DNA from: Ekhidna sp.
GTDB taxonomy: Bacteria; Bacteroidota; Bacteroidia; Cytophagales; Cyclobacteriaceae
Direction of reading: 5' to 3'
Length of the DNA: 55,713 nt
NCBI GenBank assembly: GCA_014323825.1
Contig: JACONI010000105.1
Span: 1-55,713, forward strand
The translations under genes and the position numbers were made by a program. The notes beneath the pieces were generated by a model, which was given only the letters and a program-made list of their open reading frames with translations, made no database searches and had not been told where the DNA came from. Shown one piece after another: positions 1 through 9,210 of the stretch (position 1 is the stretch's first letter; each line of letters starts with the position of its first letter).

Positions 1-1034
1 CCTTGGAGGTTTAAATGACCACGATAGCAAAGCGTAGAAGCCCTCTCTGCTTTGGCAAATTATTTAACTTTTGGAAAGTTTCAAACTTTCCAAAAGTTTC
101 TGAAACCTCTGTCATAAAGCCCTTGCAGGAAGTGTGAGGGCTTTTTTTGTGGAATAGTATAAGCATAGAAACCTGCAAGGTTTAACCAACGAAACGACAG
201 CACCACAAAAACCTCCAAGGTTTTGAAAACCTTGGAGGTTTAAATGACCACGATAGCAAAGCGTAGAAGCCCTCTCTGCTTTGGCAAATTATTTAACTTT
301 TGGAAAGTTTCAAACTTTCCAAAAGTTTCTGAAACCTCTGTCATAAAGCCCTTGCAGGAAGTGTGAGGGCTTTTTTTGTGGAATAGTATAAGCATAGAAA
401 CCTGCAAGGTTTAACCAATGAAACGACAGCACTACAAAAACCTCCAAGGTTTTCAAAACCTTGGAGGTTTAAATGACCACGATAGCAAAGCGTAGAAGCC
501 CTCTCTGCTTTGGCAAATTATTTAACTTTTGGAAAGTTTCAAACTTTCCAAAAGTTTCTGAAACCGCTGTCATAAAGCCCTTGCAGGAAGTGTGAGGGCT
601 TTTTTTGTGGAATAGTATAAACATAGAAACCTGCAAGGTGTTCAAAACCTTGAAGGTTTAACCAATGAAACGACAGCACTACAAAAACCTCCAAGGTTTT
701 CAAAACCTTGGAGGTTTAAATGACCACGATAGCAAAGCGTAGAAGCCCTCTCCGCTTTGGCGAATGATTAACTTTTGGAAAGTTTGAAACTTCCCGAAAC
801 CGCTGTCATAAAGCCCTTGCAGGAAGGTGAGGGCTTTTTTTGTGGAATAGCATAAACATAGAAACCTGCAAGGTTTAACCAATGAAACGACAGCACCACA
901 AAAACCTCCAAGGTTCCCAAAACCTTGGAGGTTTAAATGACCACGATAGCAAAGCATAAAAGCCCTCTTCGCTTTGGCGAATGATTAACTTTTGGAAAAT
1001 TTCAAACTTCCCGGAGGTTCTAATGGTAATCGGA
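1..1034 (+). repeat. Tandem array of 217-247 bp palindrome-rich units (left array)
   Basis: Five direct units begin at about 1, 230, 459, 706 and 923, giving periods of 229, 229, 247 and 217 bp; the last unit decays by about 1034. Each of the better units carries three inverted repeats. One is a 33-bp palindrome with 16-bp perfect arms (66-98 in unit 1). The second is a terminator-like hairpin followed by a T-run (116-147). The third is another 33-bp palindrome with 16-bp perfect arms and a 1-nt centre (209-241). Units differ by point changes and small indels; unit 3 has an extra copy of the short AACCTTGAAGGTT-like motif. The unit length is not a multiple of three and reading frames are not conserved, so the array is non-coding. 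The same family, reverse-complemented, closes the other end of the window. Confidence 0.95.
116..147 (+). terminator. Terminator-like hairpin inside each repeat unit (unit 1 shown)
   Basis: AAAGCCCT and AGGGCTTT form 8-bp arms around a 13-nt loop and are followed by a run of T. It has the form of a Rho-independent terminator on the + strand and recurs in each left-array unit; the mirrored form is in the right array. Whether it stops transcription is inferred. Confidence 0.6.
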
Positions 1035-1140
1035 AGGGATGCAATTTTAACCCGAAGCAACGCATGTTTTGACTTCGATCGGACACCGGTGATTTAAAAT
1101 GAAATAGAATTTTTAACATACTTCTGTCGTTAATGATATT

Positions 1141-4100
1141 GTGAAGATTTATTTGGTCATACTTTGTCTTCTTATTTCGGTGTTTACTTCGGGACAGTCT
1201 TCCGTTTTATCCTCAGGAAAATGGTATAAAGTTGGGATCACGGAGACCGGGCTTTATAAAATTGATCAGGCAGTGTTGGATGCTTTGGGCGTTTCTAACT
1301 CCGTTAAACCGGAGCGCATTAAACTATATGGGAACGGAGTGCGGGGGATATTACCTCAGGAAAATGCGTTAGACCGTCCCGTTGATCTTTTAGAGAATCC
1401 AATTTTCATAAGCGGATCATCAGATGGTTCATTTGATAATGCTGACTACATATTGTTTTATGGTATTGGCCCTCATAAAGAAGTTTGGACTCAGGATGGA
1501 TTTGACTTTAAAAGAAACGTTTACAGTGATACTTCTTTTTACTTCATCCGGCTTGACGGAGAAGAAGGAAAAAGAGTTCAGTCCGTAGATAATCCATCAG
1601 GTAATGCCGCTACAGTTGTTTCTACTTTCAATGATCACATCGTTTATGAAGATGACCGGTTAAATATTATCTCTTCGGGAAGGAGATGGTTAGGGAAATT
1701 TCTCTCGAATGGAGAGACCTTAACATTTAATTATTTTATTGAAGGTCTGTCGGGAGAAATTCATGGTAACATCTCGGTGGTAAATCAGTCCACTCAGGAA
1801 GGTGAGTTCAACATTTCTGCCAACAGCAATATAATAAGTTCCATCTCTGTAGGTACGATTCCTCCTTCTCCGATAACAGGACCGGATTACAATAGAAAAG
1901 GAATAGAAAAAACATCGGATTTTTCATTTTCCGGTACTGAAAATTTGAATTTTCAAATTACTTTACAGGGGGGTTCCTCCAGAGGATCTCTGGATCGTTT
2001 CTTTCTAACCTTTAAAAGAGAATTGCGGCTTTACGGAGTTGAAACTGACTTTAGAACGGTATCAGGTACAGGCGAACTCGTTGAGTACCGGATCAATAAT
2101 TCACAGGGAGCTGCTATATGGAACGTTACAGATGCAGCAAACATCTACGAACAATCTTACGACATTAATGAAGGTATTATCTCCTTCAAAAATCAGTCTG
2201 AAGAACTACAAGAGTACGTGATTTTCTCCGGAAGCGATTTTCCGGTCCCTTTCGTATTCGGAGAGGTTCCCAACCAAAACCTAAGAGGTGCTACAAATTT
2301 TGACGGTATCATCATTGCTCCTCCGGCATTTTTATCCGAAGCAAATCGTCTGGCTCAATTTCACTCATCGAATGACGGACTTTCTGTGAAAGTGGTTACC
2401 CCGGAACAGATTTACAACGAATTTTCATCCGGTCGTCAGGATATTACAGCTATTAGAGACTATGCTAAATATGTTTATGAAAATGGAGGGTTGTTAAAGT
2501 ATTTGCTGCTTTTCGGGGATTGCTCGTATGATTACAAAGATCGAATTACATCCAATACTAACTTTGTTCCCACGTATGAATCAAGAGAGAGTTTTCATCC
2601 CATTTTTAGCTATTCTTCAGATGATTATTATGCTTTTTTGGAGGAGGAAGAAGGCCTCTGGGAAGAGCGTCGATCCGGGGATCATACGATGGAAATTGGT
2701 GTTGGAAGGCTGCCGGTTAAAACAGTAGATGAAGCCACGACTGTAGTCAATAAGATAATTTACTACAGTACAAGCTCTAATACGCTAGGAAAGTGGCGAA
2801 ATGAACTGGCTTATGTTGCAGATGACGGGGACAAAAACAGGCATACTAATGATGCTGATAGTTTATCTGATCTTGTTGATACTACGTTTGTTCAGTATAA
2901 TATCAGTAAACTTTATCTGGATGCATTTGAGCAGGATGCCTCAAAAGACTTATCGCCTCAGGCCGCAGCAGCCTTAAAATCTCAAATAAGAGAGGGTAGT
3001 TTTATTATCAATTTTTTGGGACATGGTAATGAAGAATTCTGGACGGATGAAAAAATTTTTACAAAAGGTGATATTAATAAGTTAACAAATCGGAACAAAC
3101 TTCCGATTTTTGTTACCGCAACATGTGAATTTGGAAGGCATGATGACCCATTACGGGTATCCGGGGCTGAGGAGCTTTTACTTTTGGAAACAGGAGGAGG
3201 TATTGCCCTTCTTACTACATCAAGGCCTGTTTTTGCGAGTACAAATTTTTCACTTAATAAAGCATTCCATGAGAGCATATTCAACAATAAAAACAGACTG
3301 GGAGATATTATTAGTGCTACAAAGAATAACGGGCTTGAAGGAAGAGTAAATCGTAATTTCACTTTGTTAGGCGACCCCATGATGCGACCTGCATTCCCTA
3401 AACTTGATATTGTTTTAGAGGGTGTTGAAAATGTACCGGACACGCTTAAAGCACTTCAGAAAATCACACTTTCAGGGGAAATTCGGGAAAGAGGCACCAT
3501 TAAAAACAATTTTAACGGACAGATGATAATAGGCGTATTTGATGTAGAACAAGAATTTGAAACACTCGGTCAGGATCCCCATACTTACTCATTAAGGAGC
3601 AATGCAATTTTTCGGGGTGAAGCTACGGTGGTTGATGGTGAGTTTGAATTTTCATTTATTGTCCCCGAAAATATTTCTTATCAATTGGATCGAGGGAAAA
3701 TCAGTCTATACGCATGGGATTTTGATCTGAACATAGATGCCGCCGGATCATCACGCAGTTTTGTAATCGGTGGAACGTTTGACAACGTAACCCCCGATAA
3801 TACACCACCGGTCATCCAATCCTATCTAAACGATGAGTCATTTGAAAATGGAAATACTGTTGGAAGTTCCTCCTTGTTCATTGCACAAATCAATGATGAT
3901 AGTGGAATTACCACTTCAAGATTGGGAGTGGTAGAGGGAATCGTACTGGAAATTGGAGGTCAAAAAATAAATCTAAATAAATACTATACGGCTTCACCCG
4001 ACACTTTCAAAGAAGGCCATGTTGTTTATCCGCTGACAGACCTTGCTCCCGGAAGCTATCAGGCAGCATTGAAGGTGTGGGATACACATAACAATTCCTC

Positions 4101-4449
4101 AACTTCAACTATTGAGTTCAATGTTTCATCAGAGCCGGAAATCTTCACTTTTAATGAAGTCGCTTATCCGAATCCGGCTACGGACCACATGACTTTTTAC
4201 TTCGAACATGACCGTGAGGATGAAGACCTGAATGTGGATTTCAAAGTTTATGATGCCGGAGGTAGTATTCAGTATGAGAAAGATTATCTTTTCAGAAACA
4301 GCAGTCGTAATATTGAGATTGAATGGAATTTAGATACTAATTCAGGCCAAGTACTAAACCGAGGAGTATATTACTACAAACTTGTCATCAAAAGTAATTT
4401 TGACGGGGCCGCAAAAGAAATTGCAGCAAAACTCGTTTTATCGGAATAA
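1141..4449 (+). CDS. porU: Type IX secretion system sortase PorU (C25 family)
   Basis: This 1102-residue protein matches the PorU sortase, which removes C-terminal sorting domains from type IX cargo at the cell surface and links the cargo to lipopolysaccharide. An N-terminal signal peptide ends near residue 19 (VFTSGQ). The gingipain-like C25 peptidase region spans roughly residues 388-745. The catalytic pair is visible as His628 in LGHGNEEFW and Cys662 in TATCEFGRHD. The last 85 residues form a C-terminal domain starting at YPNPATDH and including GVYYYKLVI, as PorU itself carries. The start is GTG at 1141, directly before the signal peptide. porV follows 103 bp downstream in the same direction, as is usual. 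Other type IX core genes are not in this window. Confidence 0.93.
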   Translation: MKIYLVILCLLISVFTSGQSSVLSSGKWYKVGITETGLYKIDQAVLDALGVSNSVKPERIKLYGNGVRGILPQENALDRPVDLLENPIFISGSSDGSFDNADYILFYGIGPHKEVWTQDGFDFKRNVYSDTSFYFIRLDGEEGKRVQSVDNPSGNAATVVSTFNDHIVYEDDRLNIISSGRRWLGKFLSNGETLTFNYFIEGLSGEIHGNISVVNQSTQEGEFNISANSNIISSISVGTIPPSPITGPDYNRKGIEKTSDFSFSGTENLNFQITLQGGSSRGSLDRFFLTFKRELRLYGVETDFRTVSGTGELVEYRINNSQGAAIWNVTDAANIYEQSYDINEGIISFKNQSEELQEYVIFSGSDFPVPFVFGEVPNQNLRGATNFDGIIIAPPAFLSEANRLAQFHSSNDGLSVKVVTPEQIYNEFSSGRQDITAIRDYAKYVYENGGLLKYLLLFGDCSYDYKDRITSNTNFVPTYESRESFHPIFSYSSDDYYAFLEEEEGLWEERRSGDHTMEIGVGRLPVKTVDEATTVVNKIIYYSTSSNTLGKWRNELAYVADDGDKNRHTNDADSLSDLVDTTFVQYNISKLYLDAFEQDASKDLSPQAAAALKSQIREGSFIINFLGHGNEEFWTDEKIFTKGDINKLTNRNKLPIFVTATCEFGRHDDPLRVSGAEELLLLETGGGIALLTTSRPVFASTNFSLNKAFHESIFNNKNRLGDIISATKNNGLEGRVNRNFTLLGDPMMRPAFPKLDIVLEGVENVPDTLKALQKITLSGEIRERGTIKNNFNGQMIIGVFDVEQEFETLGQDPHTYSLRSNAIFRGEATVVDGEFEFSFIVPENISYQLDRGKISLYAWDFDLNIDAAGSSRSFVIGGTFDNVTPDNTPPVIQSYLNDESFENGNTVGSSSLFIAQINDDSGITTSRLGVVEGIVLEIGGQKINLNKYYTASPDTFKEGHVVYPLTDLAPGSYQAALKVWDTHNNSSTSTIEFNVSSEPEIFTFNEVAYPNPATDHMTFYFEHDREDEDLNVDFKVYDAGGSIQYEKDYLFRNSSRNIEIEWNLDTNSGQVLNRGVYYYKLVIKSNFDGAAKEIAAKLVLSE

Positions 4450-4552
4450 ATAAAAAAATCTGAGATTATGGATAACTAAATCATCTACACTAGTGTATTT
4501 TCACATTTCCAATATATTTATATAGCTGAGTTTGAAACATAAAATCTAACCA

Positions 4553-5773
4553 ATGAATCAATCATTTAAAAAAGAATATACTTTAATTTTTACCTTTATA
4601 ACTTTTTTTGGTTATGGGCAAGTTAGTACCGGAGGATTAGGAGGAACTGATACTGACAGAAACCCGATCATCGTAGCGGTTCCTTTTATAAGTTTTGCTC
4701 CTGACAGCAGGGCTTCGGCCATGGGAGATGCGGGGGTCGCTACCAGCCCTGATATGAACAGCATTCACTGGAACAATGGTAAACTCATATTTGTAGAAGA
4801 TGACCTTGGCTTCTCTTTCTCACACTCACCGTGGCTAAGAAACATTGTAGATGATATGTCATTAAACTATCTATCCTTTTACACTAAAATTGATCAGGTT
4901 CAGGCTTTTGGTGCGAGCTTTAGATACTTCGATCTGGGCAGCATTCAGCTTGTAGAAGAAGTAAATGGCCAGCCTGTTCGTCTTGGAATTGAGAATCCCA
5001 GTGAATTGGCATTTGATGCTACTTATTCAAGGAAGCTTTCTGACAAGATGGGAATAGGTGTAACGGCAAGATTTATCTGGTCAAATCTCGCCGGAGAGCT
5101 TAATAACGCCCCTGATGCAAAAGCAGGAACTAGTGTAGCGGTGGACTTAGGATGGTATTACAGGAAGCCAATCGTCTTTTCAGGAAAGAACTCTGAAATA
5201 TCATTTGGAGCGCATATTTCTAATCTGGGACAAAAAATAACCTACAGTTCAGAGAGTAACGAAAACTTTATCCCGGCAAATCTTAGGTTAGGATCCTCTT
5301 TTAAAACAGATCTCGATCAATACAATACCTTAACAATAGCCTTTGATATAAACAAGCTATTAGTTCCAACTCCGCCTATTTATGAAACCGATGACAATGG
5401 GAATTTTGTAGTCAATCAAAACGGTGATAGAGTTATAGCTTCCGGGAAAAACCCTAACCGATCTTTCTTTTCCGGTACATTCGGGTCTTTTGGAGATGCG
5501 CCCCGGGGATTTGGCGAAGAGCTGGAGGAACTCTCGTATTCAGTTGGATTAGAATACTGGTATAAGGATATTTTTGCTGCCCGGACAGGTTACTTCCTGG
5601 AACATCAGAACAAAGGCAACAGAAAGTATTTGACCTTGGGGGCAGGTTTCAGATACCAGATTTTCGGGCTCGATTTTTCATACCTGATTCCCCAAAATCA
5701 AAATCACCCGCTTGCTGATACGCTTAGAATTTCACTTCTTTTTAGTCTCAATAAACGTTCTAAAGAAAGGTAA
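4553..5773 (+). CDS. porV: Type IX secretion outer membrane protein PorV (LptO)
   Basis: This 406-residue beta-barrel protein of the PorV/LptO family forms part of the attachment complex and shuttles folded type IX cargo to PorU. It has an N-terminal signal peptide ending near GYGQVS, then the family hallmark region PFISFAPDSRASAMGDAGVA followed by SPDMNSIHWNNGK. The rest is rich in alternating barrel strands and ends in an aromatic and charged tail. Length is normal for the family. It sits 103 bp after porU on the same strand, so cotranscription is plausible, although the gap leaves room for a separate promoter. Confidence 0.93.
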   Translation: MNQSFKKEYTLIFTFITFFGYGQVSTGGLGGTDTDRNPIIVAVPFISFAPDSRASAMGDAGVATSPDMNSIHWNNGKLIFVEDDLGFSFSHSPWLRNIVDDMSLNYLSFYTKIDQVQAFGASFRYFDLGSIQLVEEVNGQPVRLGIENPSELAFDATYSRKLSDKMGIGVTARFIWSNLAGELNNAPDAKAGTSVAVDLGWYYRKPIVFSGKNSEISFGAHISNLGQKITYSSESNENFIPANLRLGSSFKTDLDQYNTLTIAFDINKLLVPTPPIYETDDNGNFVVNQNGDRVIASGKNPNRSFFSGTFGSFGDAPRGFGEELEELSYSVGLEYWYKDIFAARTGYFLEHQNKGNRKYLTLGAGFRYQIFGLDFSYLIPQNQNHPLADTLRISLLFSLNKRSKER

Positions 5774-5848
5774 TCTACAAGAGTATTTGATGGAAAGAAG
5801 AGCTTAATTAAAAGATGCTTCTTTCTATTTTTGATCAAAATTTTTTCT

Positions 5849-7045
5849 ATGCAATTATTATCCGATAGAATCCGGAGTATCCCAGAGTCTGCAACGCTTG
5901 CGATGGCAGCTAAGGCCAGGGAAATGAAAGAAAAAGGAATTGAAGTTATCAGTCTCAGTTTGGGTGAGCCTGATTTTAAAACACCAAAACATATACGGGA
6001 AGGGGCAATTGAAGCGATCCATTCAGGGAAGTATTTTGCTTATCCGCCGGTAAACGGCTATCCGGATTTAAGACAGGCTATCTCTGACAAGTTCAAAGAG
6101 GATAATGATTTAGACTACCCGCCGGATCAGATCGTGGTCTCAAACGGTGCGAAGCAATCTATTGCAAATGTTTTTATGGTTTTGCTGAATCCGGGAGATG
6201 AGGTAATCGTCCTGACCCCTTACTGGGTTAGCTATTCGGCGATGATCCTGTTGGCAGAAGGAAAACCGGTATTTGTATGCGGGACATTAGAAAATGACTT
6301 TAAGGCAACTGCGAAGCAAATTGCAGAAGCCATCACAGATAAAACAAAAGCCATAATATTCTCTTCTCCATGTAATCCTACCGGCTCCGTATTCACTAAG
6401 GAAGAGTTGGAAGCAATTGCAGGCGTGTTAGAAACAAGAAAGGACATCATCGTGATTTCGGATGAAATCTATGAAATGATAAACTTTAGAGACAAACATG
6501 AAAGCATTGGAGCAATAGACGGAATGACGGAGAGAACCGTAACGGTAAATGGTTTTTCAAAAGGATATGCGATGACAGGATGGAGAGTAGGATATATAGG
6601 TGCTCCGTTGTGGTTAGCAAAAGCCGCCGGTAAAATGCAAGGGCAATATACCTCCGGGAACGCTTCAATTGCTCAGAGGGCTGCATATACCGCTCTTACA
6701 AGCAGCAGGCAAACCTCGGTAGAGATGGCAGAGGCTTATAAAAAGAGAAGAGGCCTGGTTTTTGATTTACTCAAGGATATTCCCGGCTTTGAGGTGAATA
6801 TGCCTCAGGGAGCATTCTACTTCTTTCCAAATGTCAGCGATTACATCGGAAAATCTTCCTCTTCGGTAAAAATCAATTCCATTAATGACCTCTGCCTGTA
6901 TCTTTTGGAAGATGCAAGAGTATCCTTAGTAACGGGAGAAGCCTTCGGAGATCCGGCGTGTCTAAGGTTATCTTATGCCGCTTCGGAAGAAGACCTTAAG
7001 AAGGCCCTGTCCCGAGTAAAAGAGTCCCTTGCCAGGCTATCATAA
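5849..7045 (+). CDS. aspC: Pyridoxal-phosphate aspartate/aromatic aminotransferase
   Basis: This is a class I/II fold-type I aminotransferase of about 398 residues, probably aspartate aminotransferase, transferring the amino group between aspartate and 2-oxoglutarate. The N-terminal signature LSLGEPDFKTP, the cofactor pocket SNGAKQSI, the SPCNPTG loop and ISDEIYE are all present. The Schiff-base lysine is Lys238 in the FSKGYAMTGWR motif, and the C-terminal substrate arginine lies in CLRLSYA. I chose the ATG at 5849; an in-frame TTG at 5831 would add six residues without homology. Substrate preference cannot be read from sequence alone, so other aminotransferases of the same subgroup remain possible. 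Confidence 0.88.
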   Translation: MQLLSDRIRSIPESATLAMAAKAREMKEKGIEVISLSLGEPDFKTPKHIREGAIEAIHSGKYFAYPPVNGYPDLRQAISDKFKEDNDLDYPPDQIVVSNGAKQSIANVFMVLLNPGDEVIVLTPYWVSYSAMILLAEGKPVFVCGTLENDFKATAKQIAEAITDKTKAIIFSSPCNPTGSVFTKEELEAIAGVLETRKDIIVISDEIYEMINFRDKHESIGAIDGMTERTVTVNGFSKGYAMTGWRVGYIGAPLWLAKAAGKMQGQYTSGNASIAQRAAYTALTSSRQTSVEMAEAYKKRRGLVFDLLKDIPGFEVNMPQGAFYFFPNVSDYIGKSSSSVKINSINDLCLYLLEDARVSLVTGEAFGDPACLRLSYAASEEDLKKALSRVKESLARLS

Positions 7046-7345
7046 AAAAGATCCTTAAATCCCGGCAGAGTAAAAAATATTCTATAATTTAAAAAAATTC
7101 GAAATCCCTTGCAAGTTTGGAAAGATGGTTATTTACTTTGTAAGAAATTTTATTATTCTTTTACGAAAAATTTAAAAGGAAAAATACTATGAAAATGCCC
7201 GTAAAAACCATATAACTAAAAATAATACAATTTAATCACCCCCCCCCTTCCTACTAAAATTAATTTATAATGAAAGGAGGTCGATAAAAAAAGCCTCTCT
7301 TACTCATCTCGGCATCATTCCTCGCACTTTACGGGCGGGCGCAGA
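7046..7345. other. Intergenic stretch before a decayed surface-protein gene
   Basis: The stretch is A/T-rich with a run of nine C at 7239-7247. At 7254-7345 there is a degraded gene start: a strong purine-rich site (AAAGGAGGT) precedes a reading that looks like a signal peptide (LLLISASFLALYGRAQ), but that reading has no proper start codon and is one base out of frame with the DUF285 coding region that follows. A weak promoter-like TTACTTTG lies near 7130. Confidence 0.5.
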
Positions 7346-7872
7346 GTGAACCCAAACCCCTTCATCACCAAATGGGAAACAACCGCTACCAACGAATCCA
7401 TTACCATTCCTACTGTTGCTGGGGAAATCTACAGCTACACCGTAAACTGGGGGGATGGATCGGAAGACACTATACATACCGATGCTACACCTCCCACGCA
7501 TACGTATTTCAAGGCAAGCATCTACACCATCAGCGGTACTTTCCCGCGTATCCGATTCTCAGGAAAAAGCACCGTGCAGAGTCAGATACGCACCATCGAG
7601 AAGTGGGGTGATATAGCGTGGACTTCCATGAGAAATGCTTTTACGAACTGCGATAACCTAACTATTGCCGATGAGGCAGGCATCCCTAACCTTTCAGGGG
7701 TGACGGATATGTTCGGCATGTTTGCTCAGTCTTCCTTCAACGGAGATATCAACGAATGGGACGTGGGCAACGTGATGGATACGTCGTATATGTTTTCAAA
7801 AGCCGGTTTAATCAACGTAGATATCAGTGGCTGGGATGTGAGCAATGTGACAAATATGCAGACAATGACATA
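7262..7872 (+). pseudogene. Truncated BspA/DUF285-type surface protein, frameshifted at the 5' end
   Basis: The longest open frame starts at GTG 7346 and encodes about 175 recognisable residues. A PKD-like N-terminal segment contains VNWGDGSEDT and THTYFKASIYTISGTFPRI. DUF285/BspA leucine-rich style repeats follow (MFAQSSFNGDINEWDVGNV, then MFSKAGLINVDISGWDVSNVTNM). Such proteins are secreted or surface-exposed. A signal-peptide-like reading upstream is out of frame by one base and lacks an ATG. The repeat series stops abruptly after the second repeat, where the sequence changes into an M43 protease gene fragment read in a different frame. With both ends damaged, this is almost certainly a non-functional relic. 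Confidence 0.8.
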
Positions 7873-8005
7873 CCTCCGGAAGTTCGGAACTCTGTATTGA
7901 CGTGTTCTTTCATATTGTGAGAAATACAAATGGGACAAATGCGTTTACTCCCCCAAATACAGATGCAATTGTCAGGGAACTGAATAAGTTTTACAGCCCT
8001 CACAA
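7873..8005 (+). pseudogene. Internal fragment of an M43-type metalloprotease gene
   Basis: About 133 bp closely match codons 43-86 of the intact protease gene at 43140 (the region around SSELCIDVFFHIVRN and LNKFYSPHN), with many silent or conservative differences. The fragment begins at the DUF285 junction, lacks the signal peptide and stops long before the zinc motif. It leads into the same roughly 55-bp spacer that follows the other protease fragment at 42558. It is a duplicated relic and the frame is not open to the upstream gene. Confidence 0.85.
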
Positions 8006-8057
8006 CCTTTACCGCCTGCAAAATGTTCTTATGTAGTAATAGATTAAAATAACTAAC

Positions 8058-8429
8058 ATGAAAACTATGATCTTAATTTTATCAATGCTACTCTTCGTCA
8101 CAGGATGTGGCGAAGATGAACCCAAACAACAATTAGATACAATTTCCATTTTCGGGACTTGGCAGCTTGTTGAGAAATATGATGGAGGATCGCTACGACC
8201 CAAACAACCCGTAGAAAACGGATATTTACTCTCGTTTAATACTTTAGGTGAGGTAATTACCACTGATTGGTTAATTTTCGATAGACCTAGCGGTAGTTGG
8301 TTATATGGAGACTACTCCATTCAAGAGATAGATAATAAAGAGGCTGTAATATTTGAATTCTTTTGTCCCAAATTAAATAAGATCATCCTAGATATTGAAA
8401 GATATGTTTATTTGGCATTTCTAATTTAA
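8058..8429 (+). pseudogene. Small lipoprotein truncated by an IS1-type insertion
   Basis: The open frame encodes 123 residues. A lipoprotein signal peptide ends in the lipobox FVTGC, with Cys17 as the acylation site. The next residues (EPKQQLD, then GTWQLVE) are almost the same as in the lipoprotein at 42612, after which the two proteins diverge. GTWQLVE is typical of small lipocalin-like Bacteroidota lipoproteins. From about 8413 the coding sequence runs into the end of an IS1-type element, so the last five or six residues are IS-derived and the native C-terminus is lost. Function is unknown, and stability of the truncated product is doubtful. Confidence 0.7.
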
Positions 8430-8947
8430 CAAAGATAGATGGTTAAATAACAGATACAAAGAGTATTCGATCATCTCTTTCGACTTTGAATAACACTTGG
8501 TCTTCCTCCTGAAACGAGCTAAATAATGTCTGATCATGCTATTCAAGCCCTCAATACGGTAGGTCTTTGCTTTGGACATGTTTGTCAGCGGGAAGAATGC
8601 GATCGTAAGCTTTCCGGTTCACAAAGCCTTAAAGCCTTCAACTCTTTCCCCTATTTCTTCACCCCCAGGTTAATTACACTTACGTGACTCACACCTACCA
8701 TACACTTTATGCTTCTAAACCCCAATCCTTCCAAATAAAGCCTCAAACACAATCGAACATAGTAAGGGGCTATTCTTTTGCCTAATTTGGGAACCGTAAA
8801 ATGGTATGAGCATGCTTTGCATTTATAGCGTTGTTTTCCAGCAATCCTTCCATTCCTGACATACTCTTTAGCATGACATTTGGGGCAGGAAGTGATTTTT
8901 GCATCCATGCTTTTTTATTACTAATCTACTACTTTTTAGCAATACCT
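8413..8947 (-). mobile_element. IS1-family element, internally deleted copy
   Basis: Ends resemble those of the 737-bp copy at 41435-42171: the left end reads GGCATTTCTAATTTA and the right end, read inward, starts GGTATTGCTAAAAAG. The copy is about 535 bp. Compared with the longer copy it lacks roughly 200 bp of the middle, including the DDE catalytic core. It inserted into a lipoprotein gene on its left. No clear target duplication can be seen. Confidence 0.8.
8470..8908 (-). pseudogene. IS1-family transposase remnant (zinc ribbon/HTH and C-terminal pieces)
   Basis: The N-terminal open frame (8651-8908, 85 codons) has the InsA-like zinc ribbon CPKCHAKEYVRNG and CKAC, followed by a helix-turn-helix region around LEGLGFRSI and VGVSHVSV. 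Downstream on the minus strand, in another frame, the InsB-like C-terminus is readable as KTYRIEGLNSMIRHYLARF followed by SKEMIEYSLYLL. The catalytic middle is deleted between about 8605 and 8615. It cannot encode an active transposase. Confidence 0.85.
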
Positions 8948-9210
8948 AATTTTGCTTTTTAGTTTTTTCCCATTTTTAACGATATTTGTACTCTTATCAT
9001 TGAGGGCAGGTTAGTGTGATTTGTATTTTCATTCGTTTTGAAAAGTAATTTTTATGTAAATTTACCTTAACTTGTTCTTTTGGAAGAAGTTATAAATCAT
9101 ACTTTTTATAACAGTACCCGCTTTTTACTTCAGCAAGTCGGTTGTGTTTCAAAGGTTAAATTAGCATTGTTTAAAATGCACAACGGGTTTTATATTTATA
9201 TGAAAATATT
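8948..9210. other. A/T-rich upstream region of the propeller protein gene
   Basis: These 263 bp contain no open frame that I can support and no clear hairpin. Presumably they hold the promoter of the 9211 gene, but I see no perfect TAnnTTTG element. Confidence 0.4.

Noticed and set aside
1-1034. CRISPR array
   Set aside because: The repeat unit is over 200 bp, nearly all of it is repeated, and there are no unique spacers or cas genes.
1-1060. Open frames on the minus strand inside the left repeat array (for example 700-957)
   Set aside because: Unit length is not a multiple of three, the frames break between units, and the sequence is dominated by palindromes; these are chance frames.
2982-3443. 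153-codon open frame antisense to porU
   Set aside because: It lies entirely opposite the catalytic region of a well-supported gene and has no family features.
7239-7247. Run of nine C as a phase-variation tract
   Set aside because: It lies upstream of a broken gene, outside any intact coding frame or obvious promoter spacer.
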